A program made the translations under genes and the position numbers. A stretch of DNA of 25,925 nucleotides from an uncultured Gammaproteobacteria bacterium (GTDB taxonomy: Bacteria > Pseudomonadota > Gammaproteobacteria > Chromatiales > Chromatiaceae). The notes under the pieces were generated by a model that ran no database searches, was not told the origin of the DNA, and saw only the letters and a list, made by a program, of their open reading frames with translations. Positions 6,166 through 14,532 of this stretch are shown piece after piece. The first letter of the stretch is position 1. Each line of letters opens with the position of its first letter. Location: positions 1 to 25,925 of the forward strand of contig CALAZS010000010.1 in the NCBI GenBank assembly GCA_937926265.1. The letters run 5' to 3'.

Positions 6166-8022
6166 ATGCGCACTTCGAAACTTTCAATAAATAAGAGCCT
6201 GATCATTATCGTAAGCCAGTTTATTACGATTTTGGTTGTATTGATTACATTAGCTTTTATTCAATCTGAAATCATGACAAGTGTTCGCTCTTATGTAAGA
6301 GCTGAAGGCTTGTATGCTAAAGGCCATATGCTTGCAGTACAGCATTTACAACACTTTATCCAAACAAAATCAAGAGAGGAAATCTCACTTTTTAAACAAA
6401 ACATAGCTATACCACAGGGAGATCGAATCGCCAGGGAAGCTCTTCAACAGGAAAGCCCGGACCTGGAAATGGCATTTCAGGGATTTCTTCAGGGTGGTAA
6501 TGACCCTAAAGACATACCAGGGATGATCAGGTTGTTTATCTATTTTCATGACATCAAATATTTCCGTGATGCTATATCGACATGGGAAGAGGCAGACAAG
6601 CTGATTGACAGGCTTGAGCAGGTAGCACAAAAGCTTTTTCTCAGCATTTCAAACCAGAATAAATCAGAAACCGAAAGCCTGATCAGCCAACTTGAAACAA
6701 TCAATACGCAATTGGTTGAGCATGAAATTAATTTTTCCAGAACTCTTGCCCAAGGTGCACATTGGATAAGAGAATTACTGACAACAATCATCTTATCGAC
6801 ATTACTTATCCTGGGTGTTGTTTCCACAATTCTCACAAAAAGACTGATTCGAAATATCAGTCGAACCGAAAAAGAACTTGAATCACATAGAACCAAACTT
6901 CAGGAACTTATTTACGAAAGAACTCATGAACTTGAAAATGTGATTGAGGGAACTAATGCCGGAACCTGGACCTGGGATTTAACAACCAATATTGTCGACG
7001 TCAATGAAAAGTGGTTATCAATGATTGGTTATTCCCCGGGTGAAATTGAAGCGGTTGATTATGATTTCTGGGAAAAAAATCTTCATGAAGATGACAAGCC
7101 ATTGGTACATGAAAAACTGCAATCTCATCTCGGAAACGAGACTGATTATTATGATGTTGAATTCAGGTTACTTCATAAACAAGGCTGGTGGGTCTGGATC
7201 AATGCCAGGGGTAAAGTTACTGAAAGGGATGCATCTGGTAAACCACTTATAATGAGTGGCACTCACATTGATATTACCGAACGAAAGTTAGTCGAAAAAG
7301 AACGTGAAATGGCAAGACTGGAAGCCGAAAAATCGAACCAGGAGAAAAGTCGTTTTTTAGCAAACATGTCGCATGAATTAAGAACACCAATGCATGCTAT
7401 CCATAGTTTCACAAGAATCGCAATGAAAAGGGATTTGGACCCCAAAGTAAGGCATTTTCTTGAAAATATTGACGTAAGCACTACCAGATTGACAACGCTT
7501 CTTAATGATTTACTCGACCTGTCCAAGTTGGAAGCTGGCAAAATGGAATTAAATCCAAAAGAAATTAACCTATCCGTAATTATTAATGAAACGATTAGTA
7601 CACTATTTGGATTATTAAAAGAACACGGGTTAAATATCGATACATCTGGTATCAAGGATATAAAAGTTAAGCTTGATGTTTCCTTGATAACCCAGGTAAT
7701 AACAAATTTAATGTCAAATGCAATCAAGTTCAGTCCTGAAAATGGAACAATAATATTGACCACCAAACTTGTTGGAAGACATGTTCAAGTAAGTATCGAG
7801 GATGAAGGTATAGGTGTACCTAAAGACGAGCAGGAGAAAATTTTTGATTCTTTTGTACAAAGCACAAAAACGATGACGAACTCAGGGGGTACCGGATTGG
7901 GTTTACCAATATCAAAAGAAATCATTGAACTACACCGAGGTTCAATATGGGTAAAAAGCCCACCTATCGGAAAATCCAAAGGTTCAAGTTTCATATTTCA
8001 GTTACCGCTTGAGACGGTCTAA
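6166..8022 (+). CDS. Membrane PAS sensor histidine kinase
   Basis: A 618-residue sensor kinase. Transmembrane helices at about 11-32 and 203-224 enclose a helical periplasmic sensor region of about 170 residues with no family that I recognise. A coiled-coil linker (about 230-255) leads to a PAS domain (about 255-372, ending in the PAC-like GTHIDITERK) and then a HisKA domain with the phospho-accepting H403 in NMSHELRTPMH. The HATPase domain has the N box NLMSNAIKFSP (N514, N518), the G1 box DEGIGVP and the G2 box GGTGLGLPI, so the kinase should be active. There is no receiver domain, so it needs a separate partner; the REC-REC-GGDEF protein 0.7 kb downstream is the obvious candidate. A second ATG at 6162 is in another frame. 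Confidence 0.92.
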   Translation: MRTSKLSINKSLIIIVSQFITILVVLITLAFIQSEIMTSVRSYVRAEGLYAKGHMLAVQHLQHFIQTKSREEISLFKQNIAIPQGDRIAREALQQESPDLEMAFQGFLQGGNDPKDIPGMIRLFIYFHDIKYFRDAISTWEEADKLIDRLEQVAQKLFLSISNQNKSETESLISQLETINTQLVEHEINFSRTLAQGAHWIRELLTTIILSTLLILGVVSTILTKRLIRNISRTEKELESHRTKLQELIYERTHELENVIEGTNAGTWTWDLTTNIVDVNEKWLSMIGYSPGEIEAVDYDFWEKNLHEDDKPLVHEKLQSHLGNETDYYDVEFRLLHKQGWWVWINARGKVTERDASGKPLIMSGTHIDITERKLVEKEREMARLEAEKSNQEKSRFLANMSHELRTPMHAIHSFTRIAMKRDLDPKVRHFLENIDVSTTRLTTLLNDLLDLSKLEAGKMELNPKEINLSVIINETISTLFGLLKEHGLNIDTSGIKDIKVKLDVSLITQVITNLMSNAIKFSPENGTIILTTKLVGRHVQVSIEDEGIGVPKDEQEKIFDSFVQSTKTMTNSGGTGLGLPISKEIIELHRGSIWVKSPPIGKSKGSSFIFQLPLETV

Positions 8023-8047
8023 CTACAAAGCGACTTTGACGTTATCA

Positions 8048-8066
8048 CCCTAATTAATGATTAGGG
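8048..8066. repeat. Short perfect hairpin after the histidine kinase gene
   Basis: CCCTAAT-taatg-ATTAGGG has 7-bp perfect arms and a 5-nt loop, 25 bp after the kinase stop codon. No T-run follows, so it is at best a weak terminator or an mRNA 3'-end stabiliser. The remaining stretch to 8356 (about 290 bp) holds no gene that I can support on either strand. Confidence 0.45.
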
Positions 8067-8356
8067 CTACCATCATTACCAGAATCATCGCTGGCTTGAT
8101 TGGCGGAATATTTGGTACAGCACGCATATGATAACGAGGCTCCCCCCATTGAACCACTACCCCTCTAAACTTGAGACCTGACAATTTATTAACCTGGGTC
8201 AATAACAAATTTACTGGCTGTACTTTATTAATATTCAGTTCATACTTATCAGCGGAATTGGCATTGAGGTTGTTGTTCAATGCACCTAAAGCAGATCCTG
8301 GCCATCCAAAGCCTGGGTTTTGTTTTTTCACACTTGTAACACTGGGGACAACGGTC

Positions 8357-8611
8357 ATGGCTGAAGAGCATCAATTAATCATTCACCTAAACAATGGAAA
8401 TACAGATTCCTATAAATTCAAAACTATGACTGACATAGAAACTACCAGAACAGCTATCATGAGAGATATTGCCACTATTGGTGCTTTGATGGTAATGGTT
8501 GGTGGTGACAAACTCGTTTCATATCCATTAGCTTCAATAGCTAAACTTGAATTTACTGGTATGGAATGGAAATCAAAACCAATTTCAGTTCTTGATGTTG
8601 ATTTAATTTAA
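8357..8611 (+). CDS. Small protein of unknown function (84 aa)
   Basis: The ATG at 8357 has GGGGA 8 bp upstream. The same frame stays open upstream to about 8171, but that extension lacks a good start and has a different composition, so the short form is preferred. The product is soluble, with no signal peptide. It begins with an alternating hydrophobic stretch (HQLIIHLNNGNTDSYKF) that reads like a beta-hairpin, then an acidic helix, a GALMVMVGG segment and a C-terminal LASIAKLEFTGMEW strand. No family is recognised. It sits between a histidine kinase and a c-di-GMP response regulator on the same strand, so a role as accessory or effector protein is possible, but this is by position only. Confidence 0.6.
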   Translation: MAEEHQLIIHLNNGNTDSYKFKTMTDIETTRTAIMRDIATIGALMVMVGGDKLVSYPLASIAKLEFTGMEWKSKPISVLDVDLI

Positions 8612-8745
8612 TATTTGAAAGTTACTGAGCAATCAGCATTGAAAGCAGACAATTATTTTGTGCAACGCAATATCAGCTTCTGACCAGCAGACATATTTTC
8701 TCAGTTTTCTCTTAAGTATTTTAGACTTGTGCCGATATCAACAAG

Positions 8746-10044
8746 ATGGCGATAGTACGAAAAAAATCACGTTCTTCTAAAAACGCGCAAATCTGTGCTG
8801 AAAAGCCAATCATTGTCATTGAGGATCAAAAGTCTCTTGGAGTCATGCTTCAAAATATGCTCAGCGATCGCTGGCCATGTGATGTACATTTAGCATCAAC
8901 TCTGAAAGAAGCCAAAAAACTAATAGAAAAAAACAATGATTATCTAGTGGCCCTGGCGGATCTCAATCTTCCTGATGCTCAATATGATCAGATTTTAGAT
9001 ACCCTAAATCAATATAACATTCCTACTGTGGCTTTAACCGGTGAATTTGGTGATGAATTACGAGAAAAGATATTAAGCAAAGGCGTAGTAGATTATGTTT
9101 TGAAAGACAGTATCAATGCTTATAGTTATGTGGTTGACCTAATCGGCAGGTTGATAAAAAACAAAAGAATTAAAACCCTTATTGTGGATGATTCTAAATC
9201 AATACGTGTTCTTCTAAAAAATTTACTCGAACAAAATGGTTTACAAGTATTGACTGCTGATAATGCGAAGGATGCAATCCAACAATTACAAAAAAATTCT
9301 GATATCAAATTAATGTTGACTGACTTTAATATGCCTGAAAAAAGTGGTGTTGAACTTACCGTGGCAGTCAGAAAGAAGCTTGGTAAGGAAAAAATCGCCA
9401 TTATCGGTATATCAGAAGCTCATGCATCAAGTACCACTGCAAGTTTTTTGAAAAATGGTGCAAACGACTTCATTCACAAACCTCTAAACTTTGAAGAAGT
9501 TATCACCAGAGTTAATCAAAACCTTGATATGCTTGAATTACTAGAAGAAAATTTTAAAGCAGCAAACTTCGATTTCCTGACAAATCTTTTCAACCGTCGA
9601 TCCTTTTTTGGAAATGGCCAACAATTAGTGGAAAAGGCCTATTCTGACAACAAACCCATCAGCATAGCCATGCTGGATATAGATTTTTTCAAGAGGGTAA
9701 ATGATACATATGGTCATGACGTTGGCGATATGGTGCTGATAGAGTTTTCAGAATTACTTGCAAAACATTTTAGAGATCAAATAACGGCCCGTCTGGGTGG
9801 TGAAGAATTTGCCATTATATTCACCGGAATACCAGATTCGCTGGTACTTAAACGATTAGAACGCTTTAGGCTTGCTATTGAAGAAATGATAGTTGAGGAT
9901 GAGGAGCATACCATCATGGTGACCACATCAATCGGTGTTGTAAGCAATCAAGAAAGCAATGATCTTGATGAATTACTCCTTATTGCTGATAAATTGCTGT
10001 ACAAAGCCAAAGAAAGCGGCCGGAACCGTATCATTTCCTCATAA
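8746..10044 (+). CDS. REC-REC-GGDEF response regulator, diguanylate cyclase (PleD layout)
   Basis: A 432-residue cytoplasmic protein with two receiver domains and a GGDEF domain. REC1 (about 20-137) has E26/D27, phospho-acceptor D72 in LADLNLPD, T98 and K120. REC2 (about 141-260) has D148/D149, D193 in LTDFNMP, S223 and K245 in HKP. Both look phosphorylatable, unlike PleD, whose second receiver is degenerate. The GGDEF domain (about 270-432) has DFLTNLFNRR, the metal Asp in LDIDFFK and an intact GGEEF (351-355), so it should make c-di-GMP. The inhibitory RxxD site expected nine residues before GGEEF is missing (F342 and Q345 at those positions). The likely partner is the upstream histidine kinase. 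Confidence 0.93.
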   Translation: MAIVRKKSRSSKNAQICAEKPIIVIEDQKSLGVMLQNMLSDRWPCDVHLASTLKEAKKLIEKNNDYLVALADLNLPDAQYDQILDTLNQYNIPTVALTGEFGDELREKILSKGVVDYVLKDSINAYSYVVDLIGRLIKNKRIKTLIVDDSKSIRVLLKNLLEQNGLQVLTADNAKDAIQQLQKNSDIKLMLTDFNMPEKSGVELTVAVRKKLGKEKIAIIGISEAHASSTTASFLKNGANDFIHKPLNFEEVITRVNQNLDMLELLEENFKAANFDFLTNLFNRRSFFGNGQQLVEKAYSDNKPISIAMLDIDFFKRVNDTYGHDVGDMVLIEFSELLAKHFRDQITARLGGEEFAIIFTGIPDSLVLKRLERFRLAIEEMIVEDEEHTIMVTTSIGVVSNQESNDLDELLLIADKLLYKAKESGRNRIISS

Positions 10045-10145
10045 ATTTTCTGGTAGTACTATAGCCTTTACTTTTTGATCAAAGGTCATACTAAAGATAA
10101 AGGATTCTATTTACCCGTAATAATCACAACCCTGCAGGTATCATT

Positions 10146-10547
10146 TTGACAATTCCAATTCACTGGTTTGAAGCGTTTAATTCTGGATTTGAGGAGATTG
10201 ATGAATCTCATAAACGAGTCATCAATGAGTTTAATAAACTGATTGAAACCTATCAGCTCAAAGACGTAAGTCAACTAGATGGTTTTTTTCAAAAAGTAAT
10301 TTATCTGGCTGAAAATCATTTTGCAGAAGAAGAGATAATATTGGAAAAACATAATTTCCCAGATTTGAAAAACCATTCTGTGGAGCATAAAGAAACTATT
10401 CAAGAATTAGAGAAATTTAAATCAAATCTGAAAAATATAGCTGCAAATGAATTCGTTAATTTTTCTCTAATCTATGTCAGGGATTACTGGGTACATCATA
10501 TGTTTTCTGAAGTAATTGAATTTCAAAGATTTAATCAAACTAACTGA
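10146..10547 (+). CDS. Bacteriohemerythrin
   Basis: A 133-residue single-domain hemerythrin, a four-helix bundle with a di-iron site that binds O2. Start is TTG, chosen because the family starts just before IxWxxxFxxGxxxID and because CAGG lies about 10 bp upstream. The visible iron ligands H22, H58, E62, H77, H81 and H117 fall at the positions used in the Methylococcus protein. The final bridging carboxylate, normally Asp at +5 from the last His, is Glu (E122) when H117 is taken as the ligand, or is shifted if H118 is. Members store or shuttle O2 or sense it. Its place after a diguanylate cyclase resembles fused hemerythrin-GGDEF proteins and suggests an O2-linked role here. Confidence 0.88.
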   Translation: MTIPIHWFEAFNSGFEEIDESHKRVINEFNKLIETYQLKDVSQLDGFFQKVIYLAENHFAEEEIILEKHNFPDLKNHSVEHKETIQELEKFKSNLKNIAANEFVNFSLIYVRDYWVHHMFSEVIEFQRFNQTN

Positions 10548-10548
10548 A

Positions 10549-10803
10549 ATGTTAATTATAATTTTTTCGACTTTTACCGAATGGCTCACTAACGATCAAG
10601 CCAATTGCATTGCCCAAATCAATTCCGGAATAAATGAAGAAATCATTAAATATGGTGAACCTTTAGAATTTGGCATATTCAGTATCGAAATAATGAAAGG
10701 GAGCGCATACCCAGGCAATTCTAGACTGGGGTTGATCCATCGCTCGCCACCGATGACATTCCAGGACCCTATGCGGGTACTTTTCTGTTTGGATTGTGAA
10801 TAA
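10549..10803 (+). CDS. Doubtful small frame, possible gene remnant
   Basis: An ATG just after the hemerythrin stop opens a frame of 84 codons. The first 50 residues (a hydrophobic start, then an amphipathic segment with WLTNDQ and INEEIIKYGEP) look protein-like, whereas the last 30 look random, which would fit a gene whose 3' end has been lost or frameshifted. No ribosome binding site is apparent other than the end of the hemerythrin gene. I do not recognise a family. The gap to the convergent GGDEF-EAL gene at 10838 otherwise holds nothing clear. Confidence 0.25.
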   Translation: MLIIIFSTFTEWLTNDQANCIAQINSGINEEIIKYGEPLEFGIFSIEIMKGSAYPGNSRLGLIHRSPPMTFQDPMRVLFCLDCE

Positions 10804-10837
10804 CAGGATTATGAGAACGGTTAAAACCAATCAACCA

Positions 10838-12667
10838 TTACGTATCAGCATTATTTTGATGGTCGTGGTAGTAACTCTCGAATGACTTTTTATCTAAAGG
10901 CTTGGAAAACAAATACCCCTGTAACAGATCACAATTGCTTTTGACTAAAATATTCTCCTGCTCAACAGTTTCAATTCCTTCAGCAACGACTTTTAAACCA
11001 AAGACCTTGGATAAATTGAGTATCATTTCAACCATAGACTGATTATTAGCATCTTCAGTAAGTTCTTGAATAAATGAGCGGTCTATCTTGATTTCATCAA
11101 GTGGAACCTGTCTTAAATAACTTAATGAGGAATAGCCAGTACCAAAGTCATCAATAGAAAAACAGAAACCATTTTTTTTCAGCGCATTCATGGTTTTAAC
11201 CAATGAATCTATTTCATCTGCCATTACACTCTCAGTTAACTCAAAGACAATGTTTGAGATGAGTTCTTTCGTTAAATACCTTTTACTCAGGCTTTCAACA
11301 TCTTCAATAAATGCATAATGATAAAATTGCCTCATACTGACATTAATCGATATCTGGTTTAACCTGATGTCATTTTCATTCCATTCTCGAAGGGTTTTAA
11401 AGGTTTCTTCAATAACATAATTACCAATATCAATAATTACGCCAGTTTTTTCTGCAATGGGTATGAATTCAGCTGGTGACACCCAACCCAGTTCCTGACT
11501 GTTCCAGCGAAGCAAAACTTCGCATCCCTGTATAGAATGATTTTTATCTACCTGGGGCTGAAAATATAATTGAAACTCATTTTTGACGAGCCCCAGATGT
11601 AAGAGCCTTTCTATCTCAAGGTTACGTTCAACTTTTTTTGCAACTTCATCACCAAATACAACTATCCCGTCCCTCCCCTTATCTTTAACCTCATACATTG
11701 CAATATCAGCTTCTTTTATATACTGGTTAGCATTTTGATCAGGGTCGTTTAGTATGCTGATACCAATGCTGGCACTGATATATAAATTATGCTTATCTAT
11801 TTTGTATTCGGCTTTAAGAGATGACCGTAATGCCTCGGAAACTTCCAGTGAATTGCTATAACATTCTTCATAGCTATGACTTATTCGGCCTACAACTATA
11901 AATTCATCACCACCCATTCGGGCTATAATGCACCTTGATGGCACGATCTCATTCATGCGCCTTGCCACTTCCTGCAATAGAATATCACCAACATCATGAC
12001 CTAAAGAATCATTAATCGTTTTGAAATGATCAAGATCTATCAATAACAGGCTGCAATAGCCTCTTTGTTCCCTGAGACTATTAATCACTTGCTGCATTAC
12101 ATCTATGAAATAGTTTCGGTTATACAAGCCCGTTAATTGATCATGTGAAGCCTGATAGTTTGTTTTATGGAGTAACTTGTTACTACTTGAGGATGAGTAA
12201 TACAAAACACCGTAAAAGACGATTGAAAAAATGGTTAATATATAGCCATACCAATCCCCGATCAGGGAAAAATAAAAAACCAATGGAAAAATAAGTACCG
12301 AAATTATCGGAACGAATAATTTTTTATCGCTAAAGAGTAATGTTGAAGCGACAACTGAAGCACCTATCTGAGTAAATATTGCAACATAATGTAGATTGGC
12401 TTCGTCATAAGGAACAAAAAGAATAAAAACCAGAGACCAAAGTGAAAATATCACATAATAGAAATAAGTGGTTTTCCTGTACCAGACCTCCAGGGAAGTT
12501 TGACTCATTCTGTCAAAATCAAACGCCTTGTAAAGTTGATAACCCCATGCAGATACAATAGACAACAACAGATACCATATGACTGCTTTAGCCAAGGCAT
12601 TGTTCAAGAACCCCAAAACAATATATCCCAGCCCCGGCCCTAAAGAGAGCCCCAGCATGACCAGCAT
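10838..12667 (-). CDS. Membrane GGDEF-EAL protein (c-di-GMP synthesis/hydrolysis)
   Basis: A 609-residue inner-membrane protein. The first 160 residues contain about five hydrophobic helices that form a membrane sensor of no named type that I can identify. The GGDEF domain (about 173-340) has the intact signature GGDEF at 252-256 and LLIDLDHFK; no RxxD inhibitory site precedes it. The EAL domain (about 350-600) has the signature as EVL (E383 in GCEVLLRW), with NVSMRQF, DDFGTGYSSL, IKIDRSFI, VAEGIET and LQGYLFSKP all present, so phosphodiesterase activity is likely. Which activity dominates cannot be told. It converges with the hemerythrin gene. The upstream frame closes 18 codons before this ATG without another start, so the N-terminus is as given. 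Confidence 0.9.
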   Translation of the reverse strand: MLVMLGLSLGPGLGYIVLGFLNNALAKAVIWYLLLSIVSAWGYQLYKAFDFDRMSQTSLEVWYRKTTYFYYVIFSLWSLVFILFVPYDEANLHYVAIFTQIGASVVASTLLFSDKKLFVPIISVLIFPLVFYFSLIGDWYGYILTIFSIVFYGVLYYSSSSSNKLLHKTNYQASHDQLTGLYNRNYFIDVMQQVINSLREQRGYCSLLLIDLDHFKTINDSLGHDVGDILLQEVARRMNEIVPSRCIIARMGGDEFIVVGRISHSYEECYSNSLEVSEALRSSLKAEYKIDKHNLYISASIGISILNDPDQNANQYIKEADIAMYEVKDKGRDGIVVFGDEVAKKVERNLEIERLLHLGLVKNEFQLYFQPQVDKNHSIQGCEVLLRWNSQELGWVSPAEFIPIAEKTGVIIDIGNYVIEETFKTLREWNENDIRLNQISINVSMRQFYHYAFIEDVESLSKRYLTKELISNIVFELTESVMADEIDSLVKTMNALKKNGFCFSIDDFGTGYSSLSYLRQVPLDEIKIDRSFIQELTEDANNQSMVEMILNLSKVFGLKVVAEGIETVEQENILVKSNCDLLQGYLFSKPLDKKSFESYYHDHQNNADT

Positions 12668-12861
12668 CTGTTTATGCAGAAAAAGATAAAATTGTTTGGT
12701 TTTATGAGTATCTATGACGATTCACCATCTTTTTTATCATTATAGACAAAATAAGAATTTTTGATGGTTCTGTCGTCATTCCATCTGGAAATACCCATGA
12801 TTCAACTTTAACAGGCTAATGTCGGCGCATCACCTAAAAACCAAGATATTATTAGTTTCAG

Positions 12862-13011
12862 TTAAGATATGAGTTTGTCGGTAATCGCACTGATGGTCGC
12901 ATTTGAAAAGTTCAGGCCATATAAATCAGCAATGTGAGAAGCAATATCCCGATAGCTATTACCCAGAGCAAACACCGCCCCTTGTCTTTGGTATTTCTTT
13001 CGAGAGTTTAA
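12862..13011 (-). pseudogene. Remnant of an IS256-family (Mutator-type) transposase
   Basis: An open stretch of about 49 codons on the minus strand, closed by stops on both sides and too short to be functional. It reads KYQRQGAVFALGNSYRDIAS and then HIADLYGLNFSNATISAITD. This matches the layout of the conserved IS256 transposase segment in which a short basic stretch leads to a (Y/M)SxRDIxxHLxxLYGxxxSxxxIS(x)ITD motif. The rest of the transposase and any terminal inverted repeats are missing. It occupies most of the 375-bp gap between the GGDEF-EAL gene and the next gene; in the remainder (12668-12861) I see nothing. Family assignment rests on this one motif. Confidence 0.7.
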
Positions 13012-13042
13012 TTACAGCTTTGAACTATTATGAAGAAAAGTT

Positions 13043-13468
13043 TTATTTAAGTTGACTGAGTACAATTTTAATCTCATTCCGAACTAGATCAATTGAATTT
13101 GAAAGCGTATCTACTGCTCCTTGTTCAAAAGCAATTAAAGCCCAGTTATTTTTCCAGTCTTCTCTTAAATTTTCCGCTTTTAAATTAACCTTTGGGCTAA
13201 TAAGCATACTCAAATCGAGAACGAGACCGACCTTAACCCATCCTATTCGGGGATTACCTTTTTGAATATCTCTATCATAATGCCTGGTAAATATTATCTG
13301 TTCTAACTCGGCTAATTGCTTAAGCACTTCAAACGAAGCTGTTCGTATATTTGAATTATCCTCAGAAACTTCCAGTCGCCACGCATTATATGAAAAGCCT
13401 ACAACAGCAAAGACCACACTGAATAATGCTGTTAAATAATAACCTTTTAATTTTTTTTCAAGTTCCAT
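13043..13468 (-). CDS. Membrane-anchored protein of unknown function (141 aa)
   Basis: The frame is open from 13537, but the start is placed at ATG 13468 (MELEKKLKGYYLTALF), because the 23 residues before it are basic and unlike a signal sequence while this ATG gives the usual short charged n-region. One transmembrane helix follows (about residues 10-29), then a soluble domain of about 110 residues with helical character and a hydrophobic, partly amphipathic C-terminus. The helix orientation suggests a periplasmic domain. No family is recognised. It sits next to an insertion-sequence remnant and has no obvious operon partner, so nothing about its role can be drawn from context. Confidence 0.65.
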   Translation of the reverse strand: MELEKKLKGYYLTALFSVVFAVVGFSYNAWRLEVSEDNSNIRTASFEVLKQLAELEQIIFTRHYDRDIQKGNPRIGWVKVGLVLDLSMLISPKVNLKAENLREDWKNNWALIAFEQGAVDTLSNSIDLVRNEIKIVLSQLK

Positions 13469-13686
13469 GAAGCAAAATATAGCGTATCGAGTAAAAACTG
13501 TCCGTTTTCGATCAGGCAGACTTATCACTTTTTTCAACTACTGCAGCTTTTTCCTCTTGCTGCTGTAAATTATAGGCAGCGGCTTACCCTGCTTTCTTAC
13601 ATAAAACTATTAGAAATAAACCAGTCTGAAATAAATTAGGCAAAGACAAGGTCTAACAGATATGAGAAAAATTTTGGAGACACTTT

Positions 13687-14334
13687 ATGCCCAACCTCAA
13701 AGCCGTAATTGATGAATATAATGCTGACAAGAAAGAAAAAATGCCTGCAGAAGTTCTTGCCACCATGGCAAGAACAACGGCTGAATTGAAAGAGACCGGC
13801 ATTGAGAATCGCGCATTACGTACTGGCGATAAAATGCCTGACTTCAGCTTACCCAACCAGCATGGAGAAATGCGCCGCTTCTCAGACTTTCTATCAGATT
13901 CCCTGGTAGTTCTGAACATCTATCGTGGCGGTTGGTGCCCGTACTGTAATTTTGAAATGAAAGCATTAGCCGAGGCATTACCTAATATCGAGGCGGCCGG
14001 GGCCCGCTTGGTAGGCATGGCACCAGAAACCCCTGATCATGCTCAAGACACAGCCAGCAGACATGAAATCAGTATAGAAATACTTAGCGACCAAGGAAAT
14101 AAAGTAAGCGAGCAACTGGGACTAGTTTTCCGTCTAGCCGAAGAACTTCGTCCAATTTATCTTGGTGCCGGCCTGGATATTCCTGCTTTCAATGGAGATG
14201 ACAGTTTTAACCTGCCTGTACCAGCTACTTATATTGTTGGCCCGGATAACATCATTGTTGCCGATTTCGTCAATGCAGATTACACACAACGCATGGAACC
14301 TGCTGAAATCGTGGCCCTTTTAAAACAATTGTGA
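13687..14334 (+). CDS. Peroxiredoxin-like AhpC/TSA family protein
   Basis: A 215-residue thioredoxin-fold protein. A helical N-terminal extension of about 45 residues precedes the AhpC/TSA domain, which starts at GDKMPDFSLPNQHG. The active site is NIYRGGWCPYCNFEM, with C84 and C87 in a WCPYC arrangement; the first Cys corresponds to the peroxidatic position and the CxxC makes it resemble the peroxiredoxin-like/thioredoxin hybrid group. There is no signal peptide, so it is cytoplasmic. It probably reduces peroxides using a thiol donor. The ribosome binding site GGAG at 13676-13679 supports the start. It stands alone between a hypothetical gene and tRNA-Lys. Confidence 0.88.
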   Translation: MPNLKAVIDEYNADKKEKMPAEVLATMARTTAELKETGIENRALRTGDKMPDFSLPNQHGEMRRFSDFLSDSLVVLNIYRGGWCPYCNFEMKALAEALPNIEAAGARLVGMAPETPDHAQDTASRHEISIEILSDQGNKVSEQLGLVFRLAEELRPIYLGAGLDIPAFNGDDSFNLPVPATYIVGPDNIIVADFVNADYTQRMEPAEIVALLKQL

Positions 14335-14380
14335 TTTACCGAGATAAGATATTTTGCAAAAACATTTGATGTTGTGGTTC

Positions 14381-14426
14381 CGATGCATTTTGTTTTTCCC
14401 AGGAAGGAAAACAACAAAGATGAATC
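14381..14426. repeat. Imperfect long hairpin downstream of the peroxiredoxin gene
   Basis: A segment starting CGATGCATTTTG pairs imperfectly with one ending CAACAAAGATGAATCG around a short centre at about 14399-14404, giving a stem of roughly 18-20 bp with bulges. It lies about 50 bp after the peroxiredoxin stop and has no following T-run. It may stabilise or end that transcript. Confidence 0.35.
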
Positions 14427-14532
14427 GAATGGGAAATACAGTATTTTAAACCATTATTGAAACAATATAGATAATCACATCACATAACGATTAAACGAAT
14501 AGTGGTGAAATAATTGTCGATATAGTGAGGAA

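Noticed and set aside
7263..7766. 167-codon minus-strand frame inside the histidine kinase gene
   Set aside because: Lies wholly over the HisKA and HATPase coding sequence, with no start context or family.
8050..8358. 102-codon minus-strand frame between the kinase and the small protein
   Set aside because: No ribosome binding site, no recognised family, opposite to both neighbours and overlapping the start region of the 84-aa gene. Listed as an unassigned spacer instead.
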